A DNA stretch of 64,000 nucleotides, taken from contig NC_009363.1 of assembly GCF_000092065.1 (NCBI RefSeq), forward strand, positions 558,001 through 622,000, written 5' to 3'. Source of the stretch: Ostreococcus lucimarinus CCE9901 (taxonomy: Eukaryota > Chlorophyta > Mamiellophyceae > Mamiellales > Bathycoccaceae). The notes under the pieces were generated by a model, which worked only from the letters and a program-made list of their open reading frames with translations, was not told the origin of the DNA and searched no databases. Of the stretch, positions 1-9,064 are shown piece after piece. Position 1 is the stretch's first letter, and every line of letters starts with the position of its first letter. A program made the position numbers and the translations under genes.

Positions 1-150
1 AAGTCGGGCGAGAGCGACTTGAAACTGAGTCAAATATGCGAGGAGCTTTGCGACAGGTGTCTGGCGCCCGACACCAGAGGCTCGGGCCTGGGATGCGATA
101 ACATGAGCGTCGTCGTCGTCCTACTGAAGAAATTTTGTTCGATTGCGTGA
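1..150 (+). CDS. PP2C-type protein phosphatase, C-terminal fragment
   Basis: An open frame runs from base 1 to a TGA at 148-150 and encodes the last 49 residues of a protein whose start lies before the window. The segment contains a helix followed by GLGCDNMSVVVV, the signature of the last metal-binding motif of PP2C (PPM) Ser/Thr phosphatases, where GxDNM(S/T) supplies a metal-coordinating Asp. The family removes phosphate from Ser/Thr using Mn/Mg. The substrate and subfamily cannot be judged from this tail. It converges on the minus-strand homeodomain gene, with 74 bp between the two stop codons. Confidence 0.8.
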   Translation, partial: KSGESDLKLSQICEELCDRCLAPDTRGSGLGCDNMSVVVVLLKKFCSIA

Positions 151-224
151 GCGAGCATCGAGCGGAAGGCGTAATCACGCGTAGACTTCTTAATACTGTT
201 GTTGAAACCATACAAGTACTACTA

Positions 225-914
225 CTACCGCACCCGCTCCTCGTCTCTCGCGTTCAACACGTCGACGCCTTCTCGCTCGAGCTCGTCCGCCAGAGCCATG
301 ACGAGGGGTTTGTGGAACCGAGCGCGCGCGTTGATGAAGAAGTTGCCGATGGCAAACTCGCTCGACCCGATCTCGCGCGCCAACCGCCGCTTCTCCTCCC
401 GCGTCGGGAACGGATGATCGAAATGGGCCAGTATCCACGACCGCAGCACTCGCTGCCCCTCCTTCGACCCGAGCCTTCGACGCCGCGGCTCGGCGTCCCT
501 CGACGCGACGGCTCGCGCCTTCTCCGCCCGCAGTCGCGCCGACGCGAACGCCGCGCGAATCCCCGACCTCGCGCACTTCGTGATTCCCGACGGAAGCGTG
601 AGCTCCATTTTCGCCCGCAGCGTCTCGAATCGCCGCTCGACGTCGTCCAGTCGCCGCTCGTACGCCGCGAGCGCGTCGTCGCGCATGTCGCGTCGAGTGT
701 CGATTTGAGTCCTCGAGCGGCGCGCGCGACGCCACTCGGCGACGTCCCTCGGCGACGATCGCGCGCGACGAGCGTCTCGCGCGCTTGATCGAGCGTTTCC
801 CGCGCGGTCCTCACGCGCGCTCCCGCGCGTCGTCGCGCGTCGTCGTGTGTCGAGTCGAGCGTTGTGAAAAAGGTGTTCAGTGTTGGCGTCGCGCGCGCGC
901 GGCATCGACACCAT
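225..914 (-). CDS. TALE-class (BELL-like) homeodomain transcription factor
   Basis: The 229-residue frame ends in a three-amino-acid-loop-extension homeodomain at about residues 144-205. It shows the HFDHPFPT loop of helix 1-2 and a recognition helix NFFINARARFHKPLV. The HPFPT and NARxR..KPLV pattern is closer to the BELL/GSP1 group than to KNOX, and no ELK or KNOX/MEINOX block is visible upstream. Residues 77-105 could form a short coiled coil. In green algae BELL/KNOX heterodimers switch on zygote genes; that role is inferred here. Oddity: the almost invariant homeodomain Trp48 is Phe (residue 192), while the DNA-contacting Asn51 (195) and Arg53 (197) remain. The N-terminal 75 residues are Arg-rich low complexity, so Met76 is an alternative start. 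It shares a 149-bp spacer with the divergent TBC-PX gene. Confidence 0.8.
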   Translation of the reverse strand: MVSMPRARDANTEHLFHNARLDTRRRATTRGSAREDRAGNARSSARDARRARSSPRDVAEWRRARRSRTQIDTRRDMRDDALAAYERRLDDVERRFETLRAKMELTLPSGITKCARSGIRAAFASARLRAEKARAVASRDAEPRRRRLGSKEGQRVLRSWILAHFDHPFPTREEKRRLAREIGSSEFAIGNFFINARARFHKPLVMALADELEREGVDVLNARDEERVR

Positions 915-1004
915 CTCGCGACGCGCGCGACCGCGCGCGACGGTCGATCGCTCGAACGCCGAGTCTCGCGCGCGAACGGACGCGACGCGACCGCGGTACG
1001 GTCG

Positions 1005-1036
<32 letters not shown>

Positions 1037-1063
1037 GAGACGGAGACTCGACTCAACACTAAA

Positions 1064-3565
1064 ATGTTGAGCGGCGCGCCGATCGACGGCGCGCGACGCG
1101 AGGCGAAGGGCTCGAACGACGTCGCGACGGGACGACGCGATGGGAAGGATTTGGACATGTCGCCGGTGCGAGCGTCGACGAAGCTGGCGACGCGGGCGCG
1201 GTACGCGGCGATCGACGAGGACGCGGGCGAGGAGGACGCGGCGAGCTTCGTCGACGCGGATGATCGAATGCCGTTCGGTCGCGCGAGTGATTTCCCGCCG
1301 TCTTACGGCGAGGCGAAGGCGTTGAAACGCGTTGAGGGCGAGGCGTCGGTGAGCGGGGAGCCGTCGAGCGAGGAGGAGGATCTCGAGGCGGCGACGCCGA
1401 GGGACGAACTCGGATTTGAAGTTCCGGAGAGTCTGCGGGAGACGCACGAGGCGCGACGCGCGGTGCGCGCGGATCACAGGATTCGACAGATGGAATATTT
1501 AGAGGTGTATCGGAACGTACCGGAGAAGCAGAGGGGCGTGGGCGGAGACGCGTGTTTGGCGCTCGCGGTGAATGGAATTCATCCGGACCACCGCGCGGAG
1601 ATTTGGGCGGAAAAGCTCAAGGCGCATGTGAAGCAGTACTCGAGTTCGCATTCGTTTTATCAGTACTTGGAACTCGGGCAGGCGTCGTTGAGCGACGCCG
1701 AGCGAGAGCTCATCGAGGGTGACGTGCGCGCGGCGTGCCCGACGCATCCACTGCTTCGCTCGGATGTCGCGGAATCGACGTCCAGATCGACGTCTTCGTC
1801 TTTCACGCACGCGTTCGCGAACACGGCGAGCGAGGGGTTCGTGCTCGGTGGAAAGGGCGTCGCATTTCAAGATTTCCCTAGGACGCTGATAAACATATTG
1901 ATAGCCGCCGCCGAGCGGAGTCCGCACGGGTACTGCTCAGGATTCGTCGTTCCCGCCGCCGTGATGCTGTTGCTCACCGAAGACGAAGAGGCGTCGTTTT
2001 GGATGCTCGCTGGGTTCACGGAAGACGTGCTGTCGAGCGTCATCTCGCGCTCGTGCATAAATCTGTACGCCGAAGCCAAGTACATCGACTTGGACGTCAT
2101 GCTCCACGAACCCGAATTGGCGGCGCATTTGAACGAAGGCGACTGCCGACCGAGCGTCGTCGTCGCCGGCTTGCTCACGCGCGTGGGCTTGGGCGTTCTT
2201 CCCACCGAAAGCGTGCTTCGATTGTGGGACGCGCTCATTCTTGAAGGCGGCCAGGTACTGGCACCGTTTAGCATTTTGGTGATGAAGGCTGCGAAGGAGC
2301 AGCTTCTCGCCGCCGCCGTCGGCGACCTGTGCGAGACGTTTGACGCCGAGGCGGCGCGGATGCACGACGTCGGCGATACTTTGATGGACGCCATCGTCGC
2401 CTCGAGGGAAATGAGTTCAAAATTTGACTCATTGAGCATAAGATTGGGCGAACGCGAGGTCACTGCGGATGTGTTGAACAATCTCTTCAACTTTAGAGAC
2501 GTCGTACGTTCGCTCTCAGAGAGCGCCGGCCCGGAGGGCATCGGGCGACAGGAAATCATCACTCGCGAAGAGCTTGAGGAGGTCGTGTGCGCGACGTACT
2601 GCCTCGAGCAGTTCACCGACGTGGACACGGCGGTCGACAAAAAGTACCAGAGTCGTGAGTTGCTCATGGCGTACGATTTAGCCGTGCGTCACAAAGAAGA
2701 GCTCAAGACGAAGGGCTTGCGCTTCGACGAGTTCATGAAAGTGTTACGCGTCAAGTCGAGCACGTCGAGCAAGCTGAAGATGCTCGCGGTAAAGGGTGAC
2801 ACCGTGGAAGCGCGGGTGAAGAATTTCATCATCGGTGAGACGAACGACGGTATGCCTACCGAAAAGTCGGTCAAGTTGGCGCTCTTTGTCGCCAACGGCG
2901 TCATTCCCACGCAGCGCCTGAGCAGCGCGCCGGTGGAGAGCAAGATTTTGAACGGACTCGCTTCGAGCGAAAATTGGTACTGCGAGATGCGCATGAACGC
3001 CCGCGCGGCGTTAATTCTCGCAAATTTCGCCATTCCGCTCTTCATAACCGAAGACGCCGTCCCGAGCATGGAACGCGACGACGCGAGCGACTCGAAAGAC
3101 GCCTTTGACGTCTCGATCATCGCGTCCAAAGCGAAAGCGCTGGACGATTCTCCGCGCGCGTTCGGCGGTCTCGTGCCGCTCGCGCACACCGAGTATCACA
3201 TTCTCGTGCAAACGCGAGAAGGCCCGCCTCGAGTGGTGAAGAAACGCTTCAGCGACTTCAAATCGCTTCACGAAGAGCTCCGCAAAAGCGGATGCTACAA
3301 CGTCACTCGCGTCGCCGAAAACGCCATCGGCACCGACGCCGCGCTGAGCGTCGACCCACACGTCGTCGCCTCACGTTCGGTGAGCTTACAGCGATATCTC
3401 GATCAACTCAACGCGTGCGGCTTACCGAAAGTCCATCGCTTTTTGCGCGCGTTTCTCGGTTTGGACGAGCCCAAATCCCGAGTCTCGCGTCTGCGTTCGC
3501 TCTGCGCCGCGTGTTCGCCCGCGCGCATCGTCTGCGGTTTCACCGCTCGCGCGCGACGACGATAA
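1064..3565 (+). CDS. TBC domain (Rab-GAP-like) protein with C-terminal PX domain
   Basis: 833 residues from the first ATG that leaves the low-complexity leader; the open frame continues 5' but is Arg-rich and lies in the divergent promoter. Residues about 165-425 form a TBC fold, with a Gly-Ile-His-Pro-Asp-His-Arg start of the domain and the block SFWMLAGFTEDVLSSVISR. Residues about 706-800 form a PX domain (KKRFSDFKSLHEELRKSGCYN, then RSVSLQRYLDQL), expected to bind endosomal phosphoinositides. TBC proteins normally speed GTP hydrolysis by Rabs with an Arg finger (IxxDxxR) and a Gln finger (YxQ). Here the matching motifs read IEGDVRA, with Ala at the Arg-finger position, and YCSG, with Ser instead of Gln. 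The protein is therefore probably a Rab binder or adaptor rather than an active GAP. The N-terminal 160 residues are acidic and probably disordered. Confidence 0.85.
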   Translation: MLSGAPIDGARREAKGSNDVATGRRDGKDLDMSPVRASTKLATRARYAAIDEDAGEEDAASFVDADDRMPFGRASDFPPSYGEAKALKRVEGEASVSGEPSSEEEDLEAATPRDELGFEVPESLRETHEARRAVRADHRIRQMEYLEVYRNVPEKQRGVGGDACLALAVNGIHPDHRAEIWAEKLKAHVKQYSSSHSFYQYLELGQASLSDAERELIEGDVRAACPTHPLLRSDVAESTSRSTSSSFTHAFANTASEGFVLGGKGVAFQDFPRTLINILIAAAERSPHGYCSGFVVPAAVMLLLTEDEEASFWMLAGFTEDVLSSVISRSCINLYAEAKYIDLDVMLHEPELAAHLNEGDCRPSVVVAGLLTRVGLGVLPTESVLRLWDALILEGGQVLAPFSILVMKAAKEQLLAAAVGDLCETFDAEAARMHDVGDTLMDAIVASREMSSKFDSLSIRLGEREVTADVLNNLFNFRDVVRSLSESAGPEGIGRQEIITREELEEVVCATYCLEQFTDVDTAVDKKYQSRELLMAYDLAVRHKEELKTKGLRFDEFMKVLRVKSSTSSKLKMLAVKGDTVEARVKNFIIGETNDGMPTEKSVKLALFVANGVIPTQRLSSAPVESKILNGLASSENWYCEMRMNARAALILANFAIPLFITEDAVPSMERDDASDSKDAFDVSIIASKAKALDDSPRAFGGLVPLAHTEYHILVQTREGPPRVVKKRFSDFKSLHEELRKSGCYNVTRVAENAIGTDAALSVDPHVVASRSVSLQRYLDQLNACGLPKVHRFLRAFLGLDEPKSRVSRLRSLCAACSPARIVCGFTARARRR

Positions 3566-3604
3566 TGTACAACACTCTGCATCAATACAATCTCTGACGT
3601 CTAG

Positions 3605-4000
3605 CTAGCCCTCCGCGAGCGCCCACGCGTCCACCGCGCGTTCGCCGTGCGGATCCAGTCTCCTGTCCTCTTTCCGCTGCGAGAAATCGCTCTCGATCCT
3701 CCTGAGCGCGCTCGTCCGCACCACCGCGTCCTCCGCCTCGTCCGACTCGACCCACACGTGACGCTCGCTCTCGCTTCGCCGCAGCGCGCGCACGACGGCC
3801 TCGCGCCCGTCGTCGCGCGTCTCCACGACGGCGTACTTCCCCGACCGCCCGCTCGAATCGTCGACGAATTCCACGCAATCGTGCGCCGCGATCGCCGCGC
3901 GCGCGCGCGCGGACCCCCTCCGCGCGCGCACAGACGTCCGTCGTCGCGCCGCGGCGCGCGACCTCGCGCCCGCGCGCGTCACCGGCGCCGCCCGCGCCAT
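3605..4000 (-). CDS. small unknown protein, probable organelle targeting
   Basis: 131 residues. Residues 1-38 are Arg/Ala/Ser-rich with no acidic residue, as in algal plastid or mitochondrial transit peptides. Residues 40-105 form a compact mixed segment (HDCVEFVDDSSGRSGKYAVVE, then REAVVRALRRSESERHVWVE) that looks like a folded small beta domain. I recognise no family. The reading frame, sharing a 74-bp divergent spacer with the SmF gene, and a stop 39 bp from the stop of the convergent TBC-PX gene fit a real gene in this compact genome. It has no paralogue in the window. Confidence 0.55.
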   Translation of the reverse strand: MARAAPVTRAGARSRAAARRRTSVRARRGSARARAAIAAHDCVEFVDDSSGRSGKYAVVETRDDGREAVVRALRRSESERHVWVESDEAEDAVVRTSALRRIESDFSQRKEDRRLDPHGERAVDAWALAEG

Positions 4001-4074
4001 CGCGCGTCGCGATGCGGCGCTAGGTCACGCCCCGCGTCGCCGCACACGCGCGCGCGCGCCGCGCCGACGACGCG
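4001..4074. promoter_or_regulatory. bidirectional promoter spacer, unknown gene / SmF
   Basis: Only 74 bp separate the start codon of the minus-strand unknown protein from the start codon of SmF. The spacer must hold both 5' leaders and at least part of both promoters. It is very GC-rich, with CGCG runs, and I see no TATA box. Confidence 0.5.
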
Positions 4075-4314
4075 ATGAGCGCGCCGATCAATCCCAAGCC
4101 CTTCCTCGCGTCGCTCACGGGGAAGAAAGTCGCGGTGAAGCTCAAGTGGGGGATGGAGTACCGCGGATTCTTGGTGTCGACGGATGCGTACATGAATCTG
4201 CAGCTCGCGTCGACGGAGGAGTACGTCGACGGCGAGCGCCAGGGCGCGCTGGGAGAGGTGCTGATTCGATGTAATAACGTGATGTATCTCAAGGCGGCGG
4301 ACGAGGAGGCGTGA
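4075..4314 (+). CDS. SNRPF: Small nuclear ribonucleoprotein F (SmF)
   Basis: 79 residues, close to the usual 80-88 for SmF. The Sm1 motif ([29 protein letters not shown]) and Sm2 motif ([14 protein letters not shown]) match SmF almost residue for residue, including the [12 protein letters not shown] start that separates SmF from LSm6. SmF is one of seven proteins in the ring on U1, U2, U4 and U5 snRNAs, so it acts in splicing even though this genome has few introns. The start is the only ATG in the right place. An AATAAA lies about 100 bp after the stop. Confidence 0.97.
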   Translation: MSAPINPKPFLASLTGKKVAVKLKWGMEYRGFLVSTDAYMNLQLASTEEYVDGERQGALGEVLIRCNNVMYLKAADEEA

Positions 4315-4475
4315 GAGAGCGTCGGGCGAGCGCGTTCGGGAGGGAAAGAGGGAACGATCGAGGGACGCGGCGGCTGGCCGAACGAGGAGAACGAGACGCG
4401 ACGAGACGCGCTCGAGAATAAACGTGTTTGTAGTGATGATGAAAACGACGTGATCGTCGATGAATCGTTAACGGG

Positions 4476-5519
4476 CTACGCGGAGGCGTCGAACGGGGAC
4501 GCGCCCGAGACGCCGTCGAATTTGCAATTCGAAAAGTCCATCTCGGGGTGCGCCGCCATGAATTTTTTGAGCGCGTCTTGCTTCGTCTGCTCGTCCGCCG
4601 TGGGCAAGCCCATCGCCTTTTGCCTTTGATCGTACATCATTTTTTCCACCGTCGAGCGCGTTTCGCCGTCGAGATCGTCCAGGCGGCTGTTCTCGGGTTC
4701 GACCTTTTTGGTGTCGATTTTCGGGTCGTCGACGAGGACGTGCGGCCACCACTCGGCGCCGGTTTTCGCTTTTTGTAAAAAGCACGACACGTAGGCGTTG
4801 TCCTCCAGCGTCCAGTAGCACTCGTCCGGGGTGATGGCGGCGTAGAACTCGCCCTCGATGCGCGGCTCCCCGCTCGCCGTTTTAAGCTTGAACGAGAATC
4901 TATTCTTCGCGAAGGCGCACTCGATCTCCTTCGACTTGGTCCCCGGCGGCACCGCCACGCGCACCTCCAAATCATCCAACGTCTGCGTCCACACGTACTT
5001 CTCCGCTTCGCCGCCGTTCCCTTTATTCGGCATCATCGTTCCCGGCGCGAGCGCGTGCGGATCCTCCTCTTCCGCGTCGTTCGTCGTCGTCGTCGCCGTC
5101 GCCGCCGCCTCGGCGTCCTCGGTCACCTCCGTCAATTTTCCCTTACTTTTCTCCATCTGCATCTCCAGCGTTCGCGCTCGCAGCGCCTCCACGCGCTGTC
5201 TCTCCGCCTCCTCCATCGCCCGCGCCTTCGCCGCGTCTCTCTCCGCCTTCAACCGCGCCGCGTCGTCGTCGCTCGCCGTCGCCGTCGTCGCCGCCTTCGC
5301 CGCCTTCGCCGCCGCTCGACCCCGCGTCGTCTTTCCCAGCGCCTCCCGCACCGCCGCCCCCGCGCGCTCGGCGTCGACGAAGAAATCCGTTTTCTCATCC
5401 AGGAACGCGAAGAACGCGTCCAGCAGCGTCGCGATCGGCGTTTCCCCGGGCGCGGCGTTCGCCGCGCAAATCTGCGCCGCATTGATGAAAAGCGCGTCCG
5501 TCTGCCGTCTGTGCGCCAT
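4476..5519 (-). CDS. NUDC: NudC nuclear migration/dynein co-chaperone protein
   Basis: 347 residues. Residues about 8-48 match the NudC N-terminal helical block (ATLLDAFFAFLDEKTDFF). Residues 85-125 form a charged coiled coil, residues about 173-262 form a CS/p23-like domain (YVWTQTLDDLEVRVAVPPG; ECYWTLED), and the last 80 residues carry the NudC tail with MMYDQRQKAMGLPTADEQ. NudC helps Hsp90 fold WD40 proteins and stabilises Lis1/dynein regulators. The start was chosen at the Met that begins the conserved N-terminal block; the frame continues upstream only as Arg-rich low complexity. The gene is divergent to CLASP across 295 bp, so two microtubule-related genes sit side by side. Confidence 0.95.
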   Translation of the reverse strand: MAHRRQTDALFINAAQICAANAAPGETPIATLLDAFFAFLDEKTDFFVDAERAGAAVREALGKTTRGRAAAKAAKAATTATASDDDAARLKAERDAAKARAMEEAERQRVEALRARTLEMQMEKSKGKLTEVTEDAEAAATATTTTNDAEEEDPHALAPGTMMPNKGNGGEAEKYVWTQTLDDLEVRVAVPPGTKSKEIECAFAKNRFSFKLKTASGEPRIEGEFYAAITPDECYWTLEDNAYVSCFLQKAKTGAEWWPHVLVDDPKIDTKKVEPENSRLDDLDGETRSTVEKMMYDQRQKAMGLPTADEQTKQDALKKFMAAHPEMDFSNCKFDGVSGASPFDASA

Positions 5520-5814
5520 CGCTCGCGCCGCGCGCGCGTCCACGCGTCGCGTCGATCGCGACGAGGCCCTCGCGCGCGCGCTCGCGCGAACGCCGTCGAC
5601 GTCGCGACGCGACGCGCTCGATAGTGCCGCGTCGTGGATTCGAATCGCGTCGCGCGCGCCACTCCATCGCGCCCGTCGTCGCGCGCGCCGCTCGACCGCG
5701 CGCGGGCGTCGAGCGCGTTGTCGTCGACGTCGGCGCGCGCGCCGCGACGCCGCGACGCGCCGTCGGCGGCGGCGAACGCGCGCGAAAGATTCAAATCCGC
5801 GACAGCTGCGCGCG
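5520..5814. other. 295-bp divergent spacer between NudC and CLASP
   Basis: No gene is supported here. The stretch is almost pure C/G alternation and carries both 5' leaders. A short T-loop-like string (TTCGAAT near 5640) was examined for a tRNA, but its flanks cannot form the T stem. Confidence 0.5.
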
Positions 5815-8811
5815 ATGACGACGACGACGATGGCGAGCGACGCGCTGAAGGCGCTGGAACCGGCGACGAGGGACGCGAACGCGTTCAAAGCGCGCGCGGC
5901 GCTGATCGCGATGCGTGAGATCATCGATGGGACGACGGAGGCGACGGAGGCGGGCGTCGGCGCGCGAGCGTGCTGGTCGGGCTGCCGCGAGTGGCTGGGA
6001 TCGGGAAAGAAAGACGCGAGAAAAGACGCGGTGAAGACGACGCTGGCGCTCATGCGGTGCGGAATAACGAGGGAAGAGATGGAGGATAAGCTGTCGTTCG
6101 CGTGGAAGCACGCGAACTGGCGGTTTCGAGTTTCGGCGATTGAAATTTTGAGCGCGACGATGGCGACGACGGAGGACGACGCGTTCGCGAGACGATGCTT
6201 TGATGCGTTCGCGCGGACGCTGGGGGATCGCGAAGGCGAAGTGCGCGAACAGGCGATGGATGGAATCGCGGTGGTGTTTGAAAAGTTTCCGCGCGTCGGG
6301 CGAGAGGCGCTCGAGGCGACGAAAGACGCGATGCGACCGCAACACGTCAAGGAGATCGAACGACGGTTGGACGGCGCGAAAGCGGAGACGAACGAGATGG
6401 AGACGTCGAAGTCGGCGAGCGAGAGCATGAGCGCGAGTGCGGTGGTGAAACCGCTGGGCGATGGATTGGTGCCGCCGCCGCCCGAACGTATATCCAACGA
6501 ACGAGAATTCACGCGCGCGATGGATCGCGTCACGCGAGACTTGCGCCCAGACGTGGATTGGCTGAAAAGAATCGCGGCTATGGTGCGTTTAGAGGCCATC
6601 ACGCTCGGCGGTGGCGGAGAGGTTTTCGAAGACGCGTTCACGTCGTCGCTCGGAAGAGCCGTGGAGGTGCTCTTGGCGCAAATTAGCGACAGACGAAGCG
6701 CCGTGGTGAAGCAAGTTTCTCACCTGCTCGTCACTCTGGCGCGCGGCGCGACGAAATCTTTCGCCCAATACGTCGATCATTTTGTCATGGCGCTCCTGAA
6801 AACGACTGTGGTTACCGTTGGTGTCATTGCCGACAGCGGAAATGCGTGCATTCGAGGCATCATCGAGCACTGCCACGCGCCGAAATTGGTCCAAAGATTA
6901 ACGGACGCCGTCGTCGCGGAGCGCGCGCCGAAGATGCGAGGCTGCATCGTGGAGTATCTTTCAATCATTTTGAAATCGTGGGAGTTGAGCAACCGTCACA
7001 TCGACGCCATCGGCGACGCTCTTCGAGTCACGTTGTCTGACGCGGATGCTACGGTTCGAGCGAATTCGAAAGCTTGCTTTGAGATCTTATCCGTGACGTC
7101 GCCGACGGCGAGCGGCGATCTCTTGACGCGCGTAGACTCGAAGCTCGCGAGAAGTTTGTCCAACTTGACCAACGACAGTGAGTCCGAAGAGACATCTTCC
7201 GTCGCTAGACGCGGTCGAAGCGGTTCGCTCTCGAGCGCGCCCAGTCGAATCGCGCCGGAAGCGCCTGCCGCCAAGAAACTGCCGACGCCGGCGCCCACCG
7301 AGGCGCGGGACATCGCTTCGGCGGTCATGTTCGCCGAACGCGTTGAACGCGCGGCTGAAAGAGCGAGTCGAGCCGAGGCAAGTTCGAGATTACGCGGCGC
7401 ACTCGACGACGCCGATGCACGCACGCACGGTGCGCGGGCGGCGCAGTTTGAGGCGCAGGTGACCCTGCACGCAGCGCGCATTGCCGAGCTTCTCTTGGGC
7501 TACATTTCTGACTCCAACGCCCTCGTTCTCGATCCTGCGCTCGAATCGATCGCCACGCTGGTGTACATCGCTTCGGAAGACTTGAAGCAAGTCATGCCAG
7601 ATTTGTGCTTGGGCGTATTCGAGTGCTTGACCGACCACCGCGAGTCGACGCGCTCTCTCTCCTCCGAAGCGCTCACCGCCATAGGCGACGTGCACAAGCC
7701 GAACGCTCTCTTGCCGGCGCTCTTGCGCTCATTACATCTCGCCTCGACGGCAAAAACAAAAACGGGTGTGTTAGAGTTCGCTTTATACGTTCTTTCCGGG
7801 CGCGGGGGCGGCGCGGATGAGGTCGTACACACGCCGGCGTCGGTATCCGCGAACTTGGAGTCGTGGATCGACCTCGTCGTTGAATTGGCGTGCGACGTCA
7901 ACGAACCGCTAGCCAAGGCGGCGGGGTCAAACTTGGGGGCGATCCACGTGCACGTCGACGGCGCAGTCGTACCGCGTCGGTTGTTGGCGAGCTCGGAATA
8001 TAAGCGAGTTCGGTTTATGGAAGCCATCGAGCGGCGCGTGCCTAAGCTCGCGGAAATGTTGCGACCATTTCTCGAAGCGCCGCCGACGCCGCCGCCAGCG
8101 CCGCCGCCAGCGCCAGCGCCCTCGCCACCGGTCGTCACAGCTACGATGCACGACGTTGGATACGACAGCCTTGACGAAGAACACGGGTATGAAGACCAGA
8201 ACATGGGGTCGCTGAACCGGTCCTATGAAACGATGCGTATCGAGGCGTCCGCAGGCAAGTCTCGCCACGCCGGCGTCGGCGAGCGAATCGTCGAGGCGAT
8301 GGAAGGCTTACGCGATGAGAATATCGACACGGTCGTGCGTTCGCTGCGCACGATCGCCTCGAGTGCCGAAGACTGCTTCGCACACTTCAAACCGTACATG
8401 CCGTTGCTCGTGCCTACCGTGTGTTCGGCGATGGACGATGAGAATGAACTCGTCGCCGCTCACGCCTATGGGGCACTTCGTGCAATTTTTCAACATCGAG
8501 AAATTGATACTGAGGACGCGTTTACCGCGCTCGCACCTTTGATTAACGCATATAGCGCGTCCACAGCGCCGCTCATATGCGCGCACATGATCATCGAAAC
8601 CGCCGATGCGGCGAGCGTGGAGTCATCGTTGCCGCTCGTCTTGCCGAGCGTCGCGGATGTGTGCGCGAGCAAGACCGTCGCCATTCGCCATCGCGCTTTG
8701 AACGCGCTCGGTGCGTGTCAACGCACATTCGGCGCGGCTTCGCTTTCGCCATACGTCGAAGCGTTATCGGTCACCCATCGCGCTGTGCTCGCCCATTACG
8801 CACGCAATTGA
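5815..8811 (+). CDS. CLASP: CLASP-family microtubule-associated protein (TOG/HEAT repeats)
   Basis: 998 residues made almost wholly of HEAT-type helical repeats. An N-terminal TOG-like array spans about 1-190. A CLASP_N-type TOG follows at about 230-430, with the characteristic LLAQISDRRSAVVKQVSHLL and WELSNRHIDAIGDALRVTLSDADATVRANS. After a Ser/Arg linker near 460 there is another helical block, a Pro-rich linker (PPTPPPAPPPAPAPSPP) near 755, and a C-terminal TOG at about 820-990. CLASPs rescue and pause microtubule plus ends and act in the spindle. Plant CLASP is about 1440 residues, so this is a shortened form. The Met at 5815 starts the conserved region; the frame is open further 5' but runs through the NudC gene on the other strand. 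TGTAA, a poly(A) signal in green algae, follows the stop at once. Confidence 0.88.
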   Translation: MTTTTMASDALKALEPATRDANAFKARAALIAMREIIDGTTEATEAGVGARACWSGCREWLGSGKKDARKDAVKTTLALMRCGITREEMEDKLSFAWKHANWRFRVSAIEILSATMATTEDDAFARRCFDAFARTLGDREGEVREQAMDGIAVVFEKFPRVGREALEATKDAMRPQHVKEIERRLDGAKAETNEMETSKSASESMSASAVVKPLGDGLVPPPPERISNEREFTRAMDRVTRDLRPDVDWLKRIAAMVRLEAITLGGGGEVFEDAFTSSLGRAVEVLLAQISDRRSAVVKQVSHLLVTLARGATKSFAQYVDHFVMALLKTTVVTVGVIADSGNACIRGIIEHCHAPKLVQRLTDAVVAERAPKMRGCIVEYLSIILKSWELSNRHIDAIGDALRVTLSDADATVRANSKACFEILSVTSPTASGDLLTRVDSKLARSLSNLTNDSESEETSSVARRGRSGSLSSAPSRIAPEAPAAKKLPTPAPTEARDIASAVMFAERVERAAERASRAEASSRLRGALDDADARTHGARAAQFEAQVTLHAARIAELLLGYISDSNALVLDPALESIATLVYIASEDLKQVMPDLCLGVFECLTDHRESTRSLSSEALTAIGDVHKPNALLPALLRSLHLASTAKTKTGVLEFALYVLSGRGGGADEVVHTPASVSANLESWIDLVVELACDVNEPLAKAAGSNLGAIHVHVDGAVVPRRLLASSEYKRVRFMEAIERRVPKLAEMLRPFLEAPPTPPPAPPPAPAPSPPVVTATMHDVGYDSLDEEHGYEDQNMGSLNRSYETMRIEASAGKSRHAGVGERIVEAMEGLRDENIDTVVRSLRTIASSAEDCFAHFKPYMPLLVPTVCSAMDDENELVAAHAYGALRAIFQHREIDTEDAFTALAPLINAYSASTAPLICAHMIIETADAASVESSLPLVLPSVADVCASKTVAIRHRALNALGACQRTFGAASLSPYVEALSVTHRAVLAHYARN

Positions 8812-9064
8812 CTTTGTAAATATTAAAAACAACCTGCTTGCCGAAGAGTTTACGCGACTGCACACGCTCCGTCATCCGTCGCCTCGCACGCGTCACCGAG
8901 CGCGGGTTTCCAATCGAACGGATCAACCCACGGCCCGAACGCGATAGCGTCATTAGCGTTGCCCGCCTTGCGCGAGGAGAGGCGACGAAGATGGATCGAA
9001 TTTAAAACGGTATCGCGCGCGATGCGGTGGCGCGCGCGTCATCGCGAGCGAGTGCGCGGAAATA

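Noticed and set aside
5630-5670. TTCGAATC string with tRNA T-loop look between NudC and CLASP
   Set aside because: The flanking bases do not form a T stem on either strand and no acceptor or anticodon stem could be found.
4858-5814. Long 5' extension of the CLASP frame
   Set aside because: It runs through the NudC gene on the other strand and codes Ser/Ala/Arg low complexity; the conserved start is at 5815.
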